The notes beneath the pieces were generated by a model. The model was not told the origin of the DNA. It saw only the letters and a program-made list of their open reading frames with translations, and ran no database searches. This document shows positions 8,988 to 18,334 of a DNA stretch of 64,000 nucleotides, in pieces (within the stretch, counting starts at the first letter, position 1; each line of letters opens with the position of its first letter). The stretch is from positions 62,001 to 126,000 of the forward strand of contig NZ_RQHT01000003.1 of NCBI RefSeq assembly GCF_004770905.1, given 5' to 3'. Both the position numbers and the translations under genes were made by a program. The stretch comes from Leptospira bandrabouensis (GTDB taxonomy: Bacteria > Spirochaetota > Leptospiria > Leptospirales > Leptospiraceae).

Positions 8988-10310
8988 CTAATCGGAGACT
9001 CTTTCGATTTGAGCACCCAAAGAACGAAGTCGGGTATCAATCGATTCAAAACCTCTATCAATCTGAACAATGTTATGAATTTCGCTTTGGCCTTCGGCAC
9101 ATAGAGCAGCAATGATCATGGCCATCCCCGCACGGATATCGGGGCTTGCGACCCTTTGGCCATACAAACGGTTGGCACCAATGACAATGGCCCTGTGTGG
9201 ATCACAGAGGATGATTTGGGCACCCATGGCAATGATATTGTCCACAAAGAAGAGTCTGGATTCAAAAAGTTTTTCGTGGATGAGAACAGTTCCTTTACAT
9301 TGTGTGGCTGTGACAAGGGCCACTGAGGTCATATCGGCAGGAAATCCTGGCCAAGGAGCATCATCGATTTTAGGAGTGGCTCCGTGATAGTCGGGAATGA
9401 TTTCCATTTTTTGGTCTGAGGGAACAAGGATTCCATTTTCCGTGGGTCTTACTTCAATCCCTAACCTCGAATAAACCATTCGAATCATACGAATGTCTTC
9501 TGGATTGACATCGGTGATATGAATCTCTCCTCCCGTAACGGCCGCAAGACTGATAAAGGATCCAATTTCTAAATAATCCGATCCAATTCTATGTCGAAGC
9601 CCACCGGGTGGGGATTTTAGAGAACTAACACCTGTGATTGTTAGTTGGTTTGTTCCCACACCTTCAATTTTGGCACCAGCAGCAATCAAAAAACGACAAA
9701 GCCCTTGGACATGAGGTTCGGAAGCGGCATTACGAATCGTTGTTATGCCCTCGGCATAAACGGCAGCCATCACTGCATTTTCTGTGGCGGTAACGGATGC
9801 TTCATCAAGTAAAATGTCTTTTCCAACCAATCGGTCAGCGGTAATCATATACCCGTCGGGAAAAACTTCGATTTTGGCTCCCAGTGCCTCGAGTGCCAAC
9901 AAATGGGTGTCCATACGGCGTCGGCCAATTTTATCCCCCCCTGGTTTGGGAAGAAATACCCTTCCTGTGCGTGCAAGGATAGGGCCAGCTAAAGTGACAG
10001 CTCCTCGGAGTTGCGAACAAAGTTCGTAAGGAAGATCCGATTTCACTGGATTTTTTTTCTGAAAGAGATAAGATCCTTTTGTATCGAGAGCACTGATTTC
10101 TACTCCTATTTGGCGGAGTACTTCCATAAGTTTCAGAACGTCTGCAATTTCTGGAAGGTTGTCTAGGATGACGTCTCCTTCCCAAAGGAGTAGGGCTCCC
10201 AGAAGTGGAAGTGCTTCATTTTTATTTCCTTGGGGAACAACAGTCCCGTGGAGAGGATTTTTGCCGATAATTTTAAAGTAGGAAGAGCTCACCTTGCTTC
10301 CATTCGACAC
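8988..10310 (-). CDS. murA: UDP-N-acetylglucosamine 1-carboxyvinyltransferase
   Basis: First committed enzyme of peptidoglycan synthesis: transfers enolpyruvate from PEP to UDP-GlcNAc in the cytoplasm. The 440-residue protein carries the family hallmarks, including the N-terminal [17 protein letters not shown], the active-site loop region [17 protein letters not shown], and the C-terminal [22 protein letters not shown]. The residue aligned with the catalytic and fosfomycin-reactive Cys115 of E. coli is Asp126 here (PGGDKIG). Asp at this position keeps activity but gives intrinsic fosfomycin resistance in other bacteria such as Mycobacterium and Chlamydia. The start is GTG at 10310; a second GTG at 10292, better placed after GGAAG, is an alternative. 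Cotranscribed with the ferredoxin gene. Confidence 0.96.
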   Translation of the reverse strand: MSNGSKVSSSYFKIIGKNPLHGTVVPQGNKNEALPLLGALLLWEGDVILDNLPEIADVLKLMEVLRQIGVEISALDTKGSYLFQKKNPVKSDLPYELCSQLRGAVTLAGPILARTGRVFLPKPGGDKIGRRRMDTHLLALEALGAKIEVFPDGYMITADRLVGKDILLDEASVTATENAVMAAVYAEGITTIRNAASEPHVQGLCRFLIAAGAKIEGVGTNQLTITGVSSLKSPPGGLRHRIGSDYLEIGSFISLAAVTGGEIHITDVNPEDIRMIRMVYSRLGIEVRPTENGILVPSDQKMEIIPDYHGATPKIDDAPWPGFPADMTSVALVTATQCKGTVLIHEKLFESRLFFVDNIIAMGAQIILCDPHRAIVIGANRLYGQRVASPDIRAGMAMIIAALCAEGQSEIHNIVQIDRGFESIDTRLRSLGAQIERVSD

Positions 10311-10336
10311 AATACGGATATGAGGAAAAGTAAATT

Positions 10337-11482
10337 ATGAATTTTATAGCACAAGTCGTTTGGATTTTTCCCAAATTTGATACGATCTACCTCTTTTACA
10401 TCTTCCTAATGGGAGTTGCTGCCTTCATTTACGTGAAAGTAATGAATTACATACAAAACAAACAAACCAGTGTCGTGAACCACTGGGTTGAGTTTCAACG
10501 TTTTGCCGTAGCAAGAAAATGCAACCAAGTAGAACTGAATATTCTTCATGCGTTTTATGATCATCTCAGCGAAGAAGAACGTGAAATTTATCTTTTACCT
10601 GAAAATAGAAACAAATTAAAAAATGCGCTTTATCGTTACTTTTTAAAATCGAATGCAAACACAACAGAAAAGGAAGTGGATCTTTTTGATAAACTATTCC
10701 GATCCGGAGTTGAATTTAAAAAAGAAATTCTTTCTTTGAATGAACTGACAATAGGTGAGGTTGCGGCTCTCGAAGCAGATGGCCGTGAGGAACTTACCTA
10801 TGTAATGCAAAAAACAACAGACGAACTTCTTCTATCGGTAAAAGGCCTTTCCAAGGATTTACTCGTTCCTGGTAAAGAAGCTAAATTATATGTATTTCGA
10901 CCCAGTAGCGGCGGTTATTTGTTAGAAGGGAAAGTGGTTCGAACCAATGAAAGTGGAGTGATTTTTCATTTTAATGGAAAAATTGAAAGGAAAGGAGAAT
11001 CACATTTGATGTTAACGGACAAAGTATCTATTACCGTTTCCCCTTGGCCACCACCTGATGAAAAAAAACAAGTTCTCGAGTTGGATAAAAATAAACTTTT
11101 ACTCACAGAAGAAAATATTGATAAACAGTTAGAAGTATTAAAACGAATTGCCAAAGACCAAAAGGAAAATAACGAAAAACGTTTTGATATCAAAGAAACA
11201 CCGAGACCTTTTATTACTTTGTCAGAAAGACTTTCTGATCGTGGCATTTTGTTTTCTTTTCCCCCGGGAACTTCTTCCGAAATTTGGAAACAACAAGATC
11301 TTTGGGAAGTTAGTTTTAGTTTTGAGAATGGACCTATGTTTCATATCAGAGCCAAGATGATGCCCACCAAACAAAAGTCAGATTTGTATTTACTACGTTA
11401 TGTAGATGCTGATGAAACTGTGCGGAAAACTTTGTATGAAGAAATCCGCAAACGTGGTGGTATCAGAGAAGTTTTGACTTAA
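10337..11482 (+). CDS. Membrane-anchored protein, possibly PilZ/YcgR-like
   Basis: A 381-residue protein with one N-terminal membrane segment (about residues 15-35, TIYLFYIFLMGVAAFIYVKV) and a cytoplasmic remainder. The C-terminal half is beta-rich with two similar blocks, one around GKEAKLYVFRPSSGGYLLEGKVVRTNESG and one around LSERLSDRGILFSF to FHIRAKMMPTKQKSDLYLLRYV. This two-block layout is like YcgR/PlzA-type cyclic-di-GMP proteins with an N-terminal PilZ-like domain, but a clear RxxxR ... DxSxxG site is not visible, so nucleotide binding is doubtful. AGGAAA precedes the ATG. It is divergent from murA. Confidence 0.65.
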   Translation: MNFIAQVVWIFPKFDTIYLFYIFLMGVAAFIYVKVMNYIQNKQTSVVNHWVEFQRFAVARKCNQVELNILHAFYDHLSEEEREIYLLPENRNKLKNALYRYFLKSNANTTEKEVDLFDKLFRSGVEFKKEILSLNELTIGEVAALEADGREELTYVMQKTTDELLLSVKGLSKDLLVPGKEAKLYVFRPSSGGYLLEGKVVRTNESGVIFHFNGKIERKGESHLMLTDKVSITVSPWPPPDEKKQVLELDKNKLLLTEENIDKQLEVLKRIAKDQKENNEKRFDIKETPRPFITLSERLSDRGILFSFPPGTSSEIWKQQDLWEVSFSFENGPMFHIRAKMMPTKQKSDLYLLRYVDADETVRKTLYEEIRKRGGIREVLT

Positions 11483-11494
11483 AAAATACTACTG

Positions 11495-13261
11495 TTATAA
11501 TCTCTCGGGGAAGGCTCCTTTCGATGGAGTCTTCGATCCTTTTGGTAATAAAATTAAATCCACTGCGGGGATTTCTTTCCCCGAGGTGAGTTTTTCTCCT
11601 AATGCTTCCCATGATCCTTGGGTTAAAGAAAAAGATAATAAATAGTGTAAGTTTGGAAGCTCCGGAAGTTTGATAAAGGGAGTTCCTCCATGTAAAATCA
11701 CAAACGTTTTGTTTGGGTATTTTTTTGCTAAGTTAAAAACGGAAAGAACTTCGTTTTCGGATGTGGAATCAAAAACGAAAGTTGTAAGAGTTTTATTTTT
11801 GATTTGGCTTGCGAAATTTTTGAAAGGCAGTGTGTCGATTTTTTTGGATTTAAGAGTTTCTTTCAGGCGGCCGTTCTTTGCAAAGGAGATTGTTTCCGTT
11901 TGTACAATTCCTGAAGTTGGAAAGGATTTTGGATACGAACGAATGGAGTCTTCGTTGATTTCTTTCACAAAGTTTTTGGATTGATTGAGTTTAATATACC
12001 TTTGTTTTCTTTCTTCGTTCCAATTGGTTAAATATTCTTTTTGTTTTGGGTTTTCGTCATATACTGTAGGCAAAATGGAGTTTGTATCATAAATACCGAG
12101 TTCTAATTTTTTGCGGATTTGTTTTTGCACTGCCTCTTTTAATTTGTCATGTTCCTTTCCGTCCTTGTCTACATAACGGAACTCTCCATTTTTATAAGCA
12201 TCGCTGAGTTGTGCCTTGAATTTGCGAGCAGTTTCTCCCCAACTTGTAAGGAGAACTATATTGGCACCCGCAAGTATGGTTAAAACTCCTGGCCTGTCCT
12301 TTTCGTAGTTTTTAGAAATGGCATGCATCTCCATTGCATCAGTGATGATGATCCCATCAAAATTTAATTTTTTTCGTAAAACATCGGTTAATATAGTTTT
12401 GGAAAGTGTTGCAGGAAACTGCGGATCAATTTTTGGATAAACGATATGTGCAGACATCACTGCTTCGGCACCACCGGCAATGGATTTTTTGAACGGAACC
12501 AGTTCCAATTGTTCTAGTTCTTCTAGGCTTTTATTTATGATGGGAAGGCCTAAATGGCTATCCACAGTTGTGTCTCCATGTCCTGGAAAATGTTTGATGA
12601 CTGGCAAACATCCTCCAGTACGAGCTCCTCTTTCATAAGCCACTGCTACATCAGAAACTCGTTTGGAATCAGAACCAAACGAACGTGTGTTGATGACAGG
12701 ATTTAATGGATTGTTATTGATATCTAAAACAGGTGCGAATAAAAAGTTAAGCCCTAAGTTACGAAGTTCATAGGAAGTTACAAAACCAACAGTTTCTCCC
12801 CATTCCGTATTTCCAGTTTGGCCTACTGCCATTGCACCAGGGTAAGGTGTGATTCCATCTTGGACTCGAAACACACGTCCGCCTTCTTGGTCTGTGGAGA
12901 TAAGAAATGGAGGAAGTCCATTGGCTTTCGCCTCCGCTTGTAGATTGTTTGTTAGAGAGAGGATTTCTTCTTTTTTACCTAAGTTTTTTCCAAAGAGAAT
13001 GATCCCCCCTGGTTTTGTTTCTTTGATTTCTTCAATAGCAATGGCATCTACTGTTTTTTGTGGAATGGCGATGTGGATCGTTTGGCCAACCAGTTCCGCA
13101 TCTGTCATGGCATTTGTGATGGCCCAGGCTTTATCCTCTAACCAAACCTTTCTTTCGTTGGCGGCTAGTTCATTTAAGTAAAATCCAAAACAATAGGAAG
13201 AGCCAAAAAATCCGAAAAGAAGAAACAGGGAAAATGTTGTGCGAAGTAAAACTTGGTTCAT
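11495..13261 (-). CDS. Glycoside hydrolase family 3 beta-N-acetylhexosaminidase (NagZ type)
   Basis: About 588 residues. The ATG at 13261 is preferred over an upstream GTG at 13321 because it starts a clean signal peptide (MNQVLLRTTFSLFLLFGFFG). The catalytic domain has the GH3 landmarks STDQEGGRV, KHFPGHGDTTVDSHLGLP (the loop with the general acid-base of NagZ enzymes) and the nucleophile region GIIITDAMEMHA. NagZ enzymes remove GlcNAc from muropeptides. At this size it has an extra C-terminal domain of about 200 residues, like the longer exported enzymes of Gram-positive bacteria and unlike the short cytoplasmic NagZ of enterobacteria. A periplasmic peptidoglycan-recycling role is likely. 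Confidence 0.9.
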   Translation of the reverse strand: MNQVLLRTTFSLFLLFGFFGSSYCFGFYLNELAANERKVWLEDKAWAITNAMTDAELVGQTIHIAIPQKTVDAIAIEEIKETKPGGIILFGKNLGKKEEILSLTNNLQAEAKANGLPPFLISTDQEGGRVFRVQDGITPYPGAMAVGQTGNTEWGETVGFVTSYELRNLGLNFLFAPVLDINNNPLNPVINTRSFGSDSKRVSDVAVAYERGARTGGCLPVIKHFPGHGDTTVDSHLGLPIINKSLEELEQLELVPFKKSIAGGAEAVMSAHIVYPKIDPQFPATLSKTILTDVLRKKLNFDGIIITDAMEMHAISKNYEKDRPGVLTILAGANIVLLTSWGETARKFKAQLSDAYKNGEFRYVDKDGKEHDKLKEAVQKQIRKKLELGIYDTNSILPTVYDENPKQKEYLTNWNEERKQRYIKLNQSKNFVKEINEDSIRSYPKSFPTSGIVQTETISFAKNGRLKETLKSKKIDTLPFKNFASQIKNKTLTTFVFDSTSENEVLSVFNLAKKYPNKTFVILHGGTPFIKLPELPNLHYLLSFSLTQGSWEALGEKLTSGKEIPAVDLILLPKGSKTPSKGAFPERL

Positions 13262-13352
13262 ACGGTTTGATAAGTACGATTTACTGACGGCTTTTTCGAG
13301 ACAACTAAGAAAAATATCCACTTTGTATACGAAATCCTTCGTCTGAGTTTCT

Positions 13353-14522
13353 GTGGATGATTTTTATAAAAACCTAAAACCAAGTCCTGAATTCCAAAAT
13401 TTATTTTATGGTGAAGAACCCACAAAAGTTCCGGATGATTGGTTTGTATTGATTACCGATATTGTTGGATCAACAAAAGCGATAGAGGAAGGTCGTTATA
13501 AAGATGTAAATACGGCTGGTGGACTTACAGCGATAGCGGTTGCCAATGTATATGGGCATATGGATTTTCCATTTGTATTTGGTGGTGATGGGGTAACCTT
13601 TTTACTCCCCGTAAATCTACTGTTTCCCATTCGATCGGCGATTGCTGATACTATAGCCCAAGTGCGGTCAGCCTTTGGATTGGAGATGCGCGCAGGAATT
13701 GTTCCCGTACAAGAGTTGTACCGCGCAGGAGCCGATTTATTTTTAAGTAAATTCCGTGCATCTGCTCATTATGTTCAATGTTCTCTCTTTGGAGATGCGT
13801 TATCGCTTGCAGAAACTTGGATCAAAGAAGGAAAAGATGAGTCTTATTTAGTTCGAGAAAATGAAAAGATTTTTCCTGCTGATTTTACAGGTTTTACCTG
13901 CCGATGGAAGGATATCCCCAGCGAAAGAGGTGAGATTGTTTCTCTCATTGTAAAACCCATTCATCCAGATTTTGATGTTTGTAAAAAAACTATCACTCGT
14001 GTTTTGAATTTTATTCGATCTGAATATGGCGAAGAAGGGGATTATCATCCATTAAGAGTTAGTAATATAGAATTAGATTCTGGTCCTTATTTAAGAAAGG
14101 AAGCCATTGCCCGCATTGGAAAACCAAGTGGAATCAGATTCTATTTGGCACTAACACAAATTTGGTTGGAAAGAACAGTGGTGGCAATCGCTATGCAGTT
14201 TGGGATTCCCTTTCGCTCCGGACATTATTCATTAAACCATTTGAAAGAGTATCAAATTCTTTCTGCTGACTTTCGTAAATATGATGGAACCTTAAAAATG
14301 GTAATTGATGGATCCAAACATAATAGGGAGTCTCTTGTTAGTTTTTTAAATCAATTGGAATTGGAAGGATTGATCCGGTATGGAAATTTTGTTTCCAACC
14401 GGTCTCTGATGACCTGCGTATTAAAGGTGAACTCTTCCGAAGAAGTTCATTTCGTGGATGGAGCTGATGGCGGTTTTGCGATGGCCGCCAAAGTTTTGAA
14501 AGAAAAGTTAAAGTTGCTCTAG
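13353..14522 (+). CDS. DUF3095 family protein (cyclase-like N-terminus)
   Basis: A 389-residue cytoplasmic protein matching the DUF3095 pattern. The N-terminal third contains VLITDIVGSTKAIEEGRYKDVN and FVFGGDGVTFLLP, which resemble the two metal-binding Asp motifs of class III nucleotide cyclases, so a nucleotide-binding or cyclase-derived fold is likely. The C-terminal part has winged-helix-like sequence (LVSFLNQLELEGLIRYG). Catalytic activity is unproven. Start is GTG; it is divergent from the GH3 gene with about 90 bases between them, and convergent with the next gene. Confidence 0.75.
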   Translation: MDDFYKNLKPSPEFQNLFYGEEPTKVPDDWFVLITDIVGSTKAIEEGRYKDVNTAGGLTAIAVANVYGHMDFPFVFGGDGVTFLLPVNLLFPIRSAIADTIAQVRSAFGLEMRAGIVPVQELYRAGADLFLSKFRASAHYVQCSLFGDALSLAETWIKEGKDESYLVRENEKIFPADFTGFTCRWKDIPSERGEIVSLIVKPIHPDFDVCKKTITRVLNFIRSEYGEEGDYHPLRVSNIELDSGPYLRKEAIARIGKPSGIRFYLALTQIWLERTVVAIAMQFGIPFRSGHYSLNHLKEYQILSADFRKYDGTLKMVIDGSKHNRESLVSFLNQLELEGLIRYGNFVSNRSLMTCVLKVNSSEEVHFVDGADGGFAMAAKVLKEKLKLL

Positions 14523-14535
14523 GAGAAGGATCTTT

Positions 14536-17328
14536 CTATTGTTCCACGCAGATTAGTTTTTTTAGTAAATCGCATCGCCTTGAAGCGTTGGATACGGAAC
14601 CGTTGCCATTGCGAACCCAAATTTCACCATAGAAATACGTTGAGGAATTTGTTGTACAAGTTTCATAATTGAAGCCATGACAGTTTTGTCGATAAACAAG
14701 TGTGGCATCATTACATGCCGTTGCATCAGGGTTTAATGCCGTTTGGGTTGCAGGCGTTAGGGAAGCCGTATTTGTCATCCCAGTCCAAAATTCATCCGAT
14801 GCAGTGGTTGAAAAATCACGAGACATGGAAGTTGGATTGAATAAGGCAGATCCATCAGTGATAAAAAGTCTTGTATATTCATCGCTACAAACATTATATC
14901 CTGAACCTGTACAGCGGTAATAATGATAGTTAGGTGAAAGGATCCAGTTAATTCCGTTAGGCACTCGGTGGTTGGCAATCGATGTATCACCAACACTATT
15001 ACTGATGATCAAAGCTTTGTAGGTTCCTGAAACGCCCGTCGGTTTATTGTTATTGCAGGTAAGGTCAGCACCGAAAACTCCATCTGTTCCCATCTCTCCT
15101 TTATAGGAGTTGGCTGTTGTAAATATTTTTTTACCTGCTGGCTCGTCGTCTTCATTCGTAATGGAATGGTCGGAAGGGCTAGTTGCATTTTGGTAATTTG
15201 TGTCAGTATTCGCAGCCATTACTAAACGAATATCAAAGGGTTGGTTTCCATCGGCAAATAAATCATCCTTGCCACTGACTGTAAAAGATTGTTTTTTTGC
15301 TGAGGCAGCACATCCTGAATCGGAAGCATTCATCGTCTCCACTTCACTATTCACGGGAAAAGTGATTTGAGTAGGAGTTATCACATCACACTCATTGTAA
15401 GCTGCTTCTGTAGCTGTATATGTTTTACAGCTAATATTTAAAACCACTTGTTGTGTCGGGTTATTTCCCCCCAAACATACATGCACAGTGGCAACATTAG
15501 CTGTTCCTTCTTTTGGTGAACCTGTGTGAGTTACATAAAATGCTTTTTCATCGTCGGTTGTTGCTGCGTAAATATCAATGGGATCATAAGTCAAACCTCC
15601 AGAGGAAGTCGCTGTTGTGATTGTCCAATATTGTGTGAGGTCAACTAAAGCATCATCCACATGGGCCAAACCAATTCTGTTTGTGGCTCCTGTTTCCATT
15701 GTATTATAATTACTAGCGTCGATGGAAACACTGGCAGGAACTGTTCCTTCTGAAGTATCACTGGAAGTAAGACCAACAGAGATAGAACCGCCGGGAGAGG
15801 ATTGAGTGATGAGCCAAATTTGAGTCGATCCGCCTTCCGCAGCACTAAGTTGATTGCCTATAGTTCCTAAAGGAGAACCTGAATAATTGCAAGGTTGGAT
15901 GAGATGAGTCCCATCATTGTCACAAGATCGAATGGTAACGCTGGGTTTGTAAACTGTCGTACTATAAGTTGTATCGGAGGAACTCACTGTAAATGAGACT
16001 GTATAATTTTGGTTACCTGAATTTGCCGAATCTGTTTTTCCAATGGCACGAAAGGTTTGGTATGTATTCCAATCGCTTGGTGTAAACACCAAAGAAGGAG
16101 TTTGGATCGTACATTTATTTCCGCAATCGGATGTAAAATTTAATGTAACATTGTTTGTTGGTTTGGATCGGAGTCGAATTTGGAAGTTGGAATATTTATC
16201 TCCGAATTGATTGTTTTCATCTGTTGCAAAACCTGTTATTGCTGGAACGCTTGCACTTGCAGAATTGATTGTGGAACCACCGCTAAACTTTAGGACACTA
16301 AACCCAGGGACACTTTGGTCCAGATTGTAAACCACTACATTTCTTGGTTTGATTCCGTTGTAATCCGAATCGGTACTAGTTGTTTTTCCAAGTTCGATCG
16401 TATACGATTTTAATCCATCTAACTCTAAATCGTCGACAGAATCAACCCTGACTGTTTGGTCTGCACACCAATTTCCAGTTCCTGGACAAGTTCCTAGTGT
16501 GAATGTCAATGTTTTGGGATTCGTAGTTCCTTCTCGATTCCCAACATTCACCGCATCGTAAACATCATTAATGGGAATGGTCACATTGGCTGAGGGAGCG
16601 GTTCTAAGTTTTACTTTAAAAGTACCATAGGTAGTTGTCGCCGAAGGGCCTGGTTCTTCCATAACACGAATATTGGAAACTCTTACACCCGGGGCCTCAT
16701 CATCTTCGAGTGATACAGAAATATCGCAGGCATCTTTATTGGAATAAGTTCCTGATGTTACCTTTCCATCCCCATCTTTTTGAACCATTTTTCCTAAGTC
16801 TACTGTCATTGGATCCACAACGGCACTTCTATCTCCATCGTTAACTACTGTAAATCGCAGACACTGCCTTGCCGTTAATCCGTTCCCTGTAAACGTAAGC
16901 TTTGATGGAAAGGCAGCAGGTCCAGGAACTGACTGAGCGGAGGTGATTCGTGTGCCATAGTTTGAGGAGAGTGATACAGGAATTTCTACAGATCCAGTAA
17001 ATGGAGAGCTAGGGTAAATACAGGTTTCGAAACTACTGTATCCCCAATCGTTTTCTGTAGGCGCAGGAGTCACTCCAGAATCTTCTGTTGTGCTAAATGA
17101 TGCGGAAACATTGCCATCTTCCACTAGGTCAATTTTTTTTGTCGTAATCGTTACGTCAGTCGAACAAGCCGCAGTCGCCACTTCCTTCCCAAACAACTTA
17201 TCGAACTGCTCGCTGAGTCCAAAAAGAAAAGTATCTCCAGCAGAGACTTGGCCACTACAATTTTGAAATAGGATGAATGAGAGACAAAGAATCAAAAGAG
17301 AGGATTTGATCTGTTGGTGAAAGTTCAT
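14536..17328 (-). CDS. Large lipoprotein with Calx-beta-like repeats and DUF1554 C-terminal domain
   Basis: A 930-residue surface-type lipoprotein. The signal peptide ends in the lipobox FQNC with Cys24. The central part (about residues 55-740) is built of repeated beta-sandwich segments of roughly 100-130 residues, several ending in the DDE-containing strand typical of Calx-beta-like modules (LEDDEAPG, NEDDEPAG, VDDLELDG). The last 190 residues (from GKKIFTTANSYKGEMG) match the Leptospira DUF1554 domain, rich in Cys and Trp (WILSPNYHYYRC, DEFWTGM, CDLLKKLICVEQ) and similar in pattern to lectin or endostatin folds. Likely displayed outside and binding a ligand, but the ligand is unknown. AGGAAA precedes the ATG. 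Transcribed alone. Confidence 0.85.
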   Translation of the reverse strand: MNFHQQIKSSLLILCLSFILFQNCSGQVSAGDTFLFGLSEQFDKLFGKEVATAACSTDVTITTKKIDLVEDGNVSASFSTTEDSGVTPAPTENDWGYSSFETCIYPSSPFTGSVEIPVSLSSNYGTRITSAQSVPGPAAFPSKLTFTGNGLTARQCLRFTVVNDGDRSAVVDPMTVDLGKMVQKDGDGKVTSGTYSNKDACDISVSLEDDEAPGVRVSNIRVMEEPGPSATTTYGTFKVKLRTAPSANVTIPINDVYDAVNVGNREGTTNPKTLTFTLGTCPGTGNWCADQTVRVDSVDDLELDGLKSYTIELGKTTSTDSDYNGIKPRNVVVYNLDQSVPGFSVLKFSGGSTINSASASVPAITGFATDENNQFGDKYSNFQIRLRSKPTNNVTLNFTSDCGNKCTIQTPSLVFTPSDWNTYQTFRAIGKTDSANSGNQNYTVSFTVSSSDTTYSTTVYKPSVTIRSCDNDGTHLIQPCNYSGSPLGTIGNQLSAAEGGSTQIWLITQSSPGGSISVGLTSSDTSEGTVPASVSIDASNYNTMETGATNRIGLAHVDDALVDLTQYWTITTATSSGGLTYDPIDIYAATTDDEKAFYVTHTGSPKEGTANVATVHVCLGGNNPTQQVVLNISCKTYTATEAAYNECDVITPTQITFPVNSEVETMNASDSGCAASAKKQSFTVSGKDDLFADGNQPFDIRLVMAANTDTNYQNATSPSDHSITNEDDEPAGKKIFTTANSYKGEMGTDGVFGADLTCNNNKPTGVSGTYKALIISNSVGDTSIANHRVPNGINWILSPNYHYYRCTGSGYNVCSDEYTRLFITDGSALFNPTSMSRDFSTTASDEFWTGMTNTASLTPATQTALNPDATACNDATLVYRQNCHGFNYETCTTNSSTYFYGEIWVRNGNGSVSNASRRCDLLKKLICVEQ

Positions 17329-17629
17329 AAATAATTTCCTGTTTCCAGTGGTTGGGTTGGTCCAATTGTTTTTGGCAATCAGATCGGGGCAACGAAAAAC
17401 CTATGAAGAACAAATTTTGAATTGGCCTCCAAATATGCGTTAGTTGGTGGTGAAAAAACTAGCAGTTTGTAGTGAAATCCAAGGGGAGTTTTTAGTGTGA
17501 ACTCCTAATGTATGTGTCAACTTTATGGTAGAATGATTTTACTTTTTATTTCTAAATCTGTTAATTTTAGCTGAACTAATTTTCATTTGATTTTCCCAAT
17601 CACTTCTCAAGATAAGGACTGTTGGCTTT
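17329..17629. other. Divergent intergenic region
   Basis: About 300 bases between two divergent lipoprotein genes, so it should hold promoters for both. I could not settle on convincing -35/-10 pairs. The only structure seen is a weak hairpin, GGAGTT (17485-17490) with AACTCC (17500-17505). No reading frame of note. Confidence 0.4.
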
Positions 17630-18334
17630 ATGCGTAAAAGAATATACTTATCAATCATAATCCATTCCACCTTCCTTTTGTTATTTGTTATCAATTGCAA
17701 TAGTATTGTAAAACAAGAATGGAAGGATTCAGTTGCTTTTCAAAAATTCTGCGGATGTGTCACTCCTAAAGAGGAGAAAGCTGGCGACTATTTGGGAAGT
17801 TTACCAGTAGGTTCTTTGGATAAACTGGGAACTTCGGAATATTTGGAGAAATTGTATAAAGGTCTTCGCGGTGATTTTGAACACTCCGGAACGCCATTTG
17901 AAGAAGTGGGAGGAAGTCTTGTTGGAAAAGGGGTCGAACTCAAACGAATTGAAGATGATGAAAAACGTCTTAGAGAACTTTTAATTGTCATTGATGGAGA
18001 CGTAGCTTTCCCATCTGGAAAATCAACTCTCACTCCAAAAGCAAAAGAACTCATCGCTAAAGTTGGGGACGCTATGGATGCTTATCCTGAAACTAATTGT
18101 CGAATTGGCGGACACACGGATAGTGTGGGGGCTTTTTCGATGAACCTAAAACTTAGTAAGGAGCGTTCTCAATCCGTAAAACTTGAATTAAAACTAATTC
18201 ACCGAATTGTGGAAGAACGTTTTAAGGAAGTGGATGGTTTCGCTGATTTACATAAAATTGTAGATACAATGCTTGCTGAAAAGAAAAACCGTAGAACAGA
18301 AATTTATGTAGGGACGGTTCGCATTGTTTATTAA
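17630..18334 (+). CDS. OmpA-like peptidoglycan-binding lipoprotein
   Basis: A 234-residue lipoprotein (signal peptide to VINC, Cys23). The C-terminal half carries the OmpA-like domain: VIDGDVAFPSGKSTLTPKAKEL and GHTDSVGAFSMNLKLSKERSQSV, the peptidoglycan-diaminopimelate-binding core. The family segment after the core is divergent, with an inserted helical stretch (IVEERFKEVDGFADLHKIVDTM) before the final RRTEIYV strand. The first 100 residues are unrelated to anything I recognise. It probably tethers the outer membrane or its partner to peptidoglycan. The 3' end overlaps the next gene by 11 bases, so the two are coupled. Confidence 0.85.
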   Translation: MRKRIYLSIIIHSTFLLLFVINCNSIVKQEWKDSVAFQKFCGCVTPKEEKAGDYLGSLPVGSLDKLGTSEYLEKLYKGLRGDFEHSGTPFEEVGGSLVGKGVELKRIEDDEKRLRELLIVIDGDVAFPSGKSTLTPKAKELIAKVGDAMDAYPETNCRIGGHTDSVGAFSMNLKLSKERSQSVKLELKLIHRIVEERFKEVDGFADLHKIVDTMLAEKKNRRTEIYVGTVRIVY

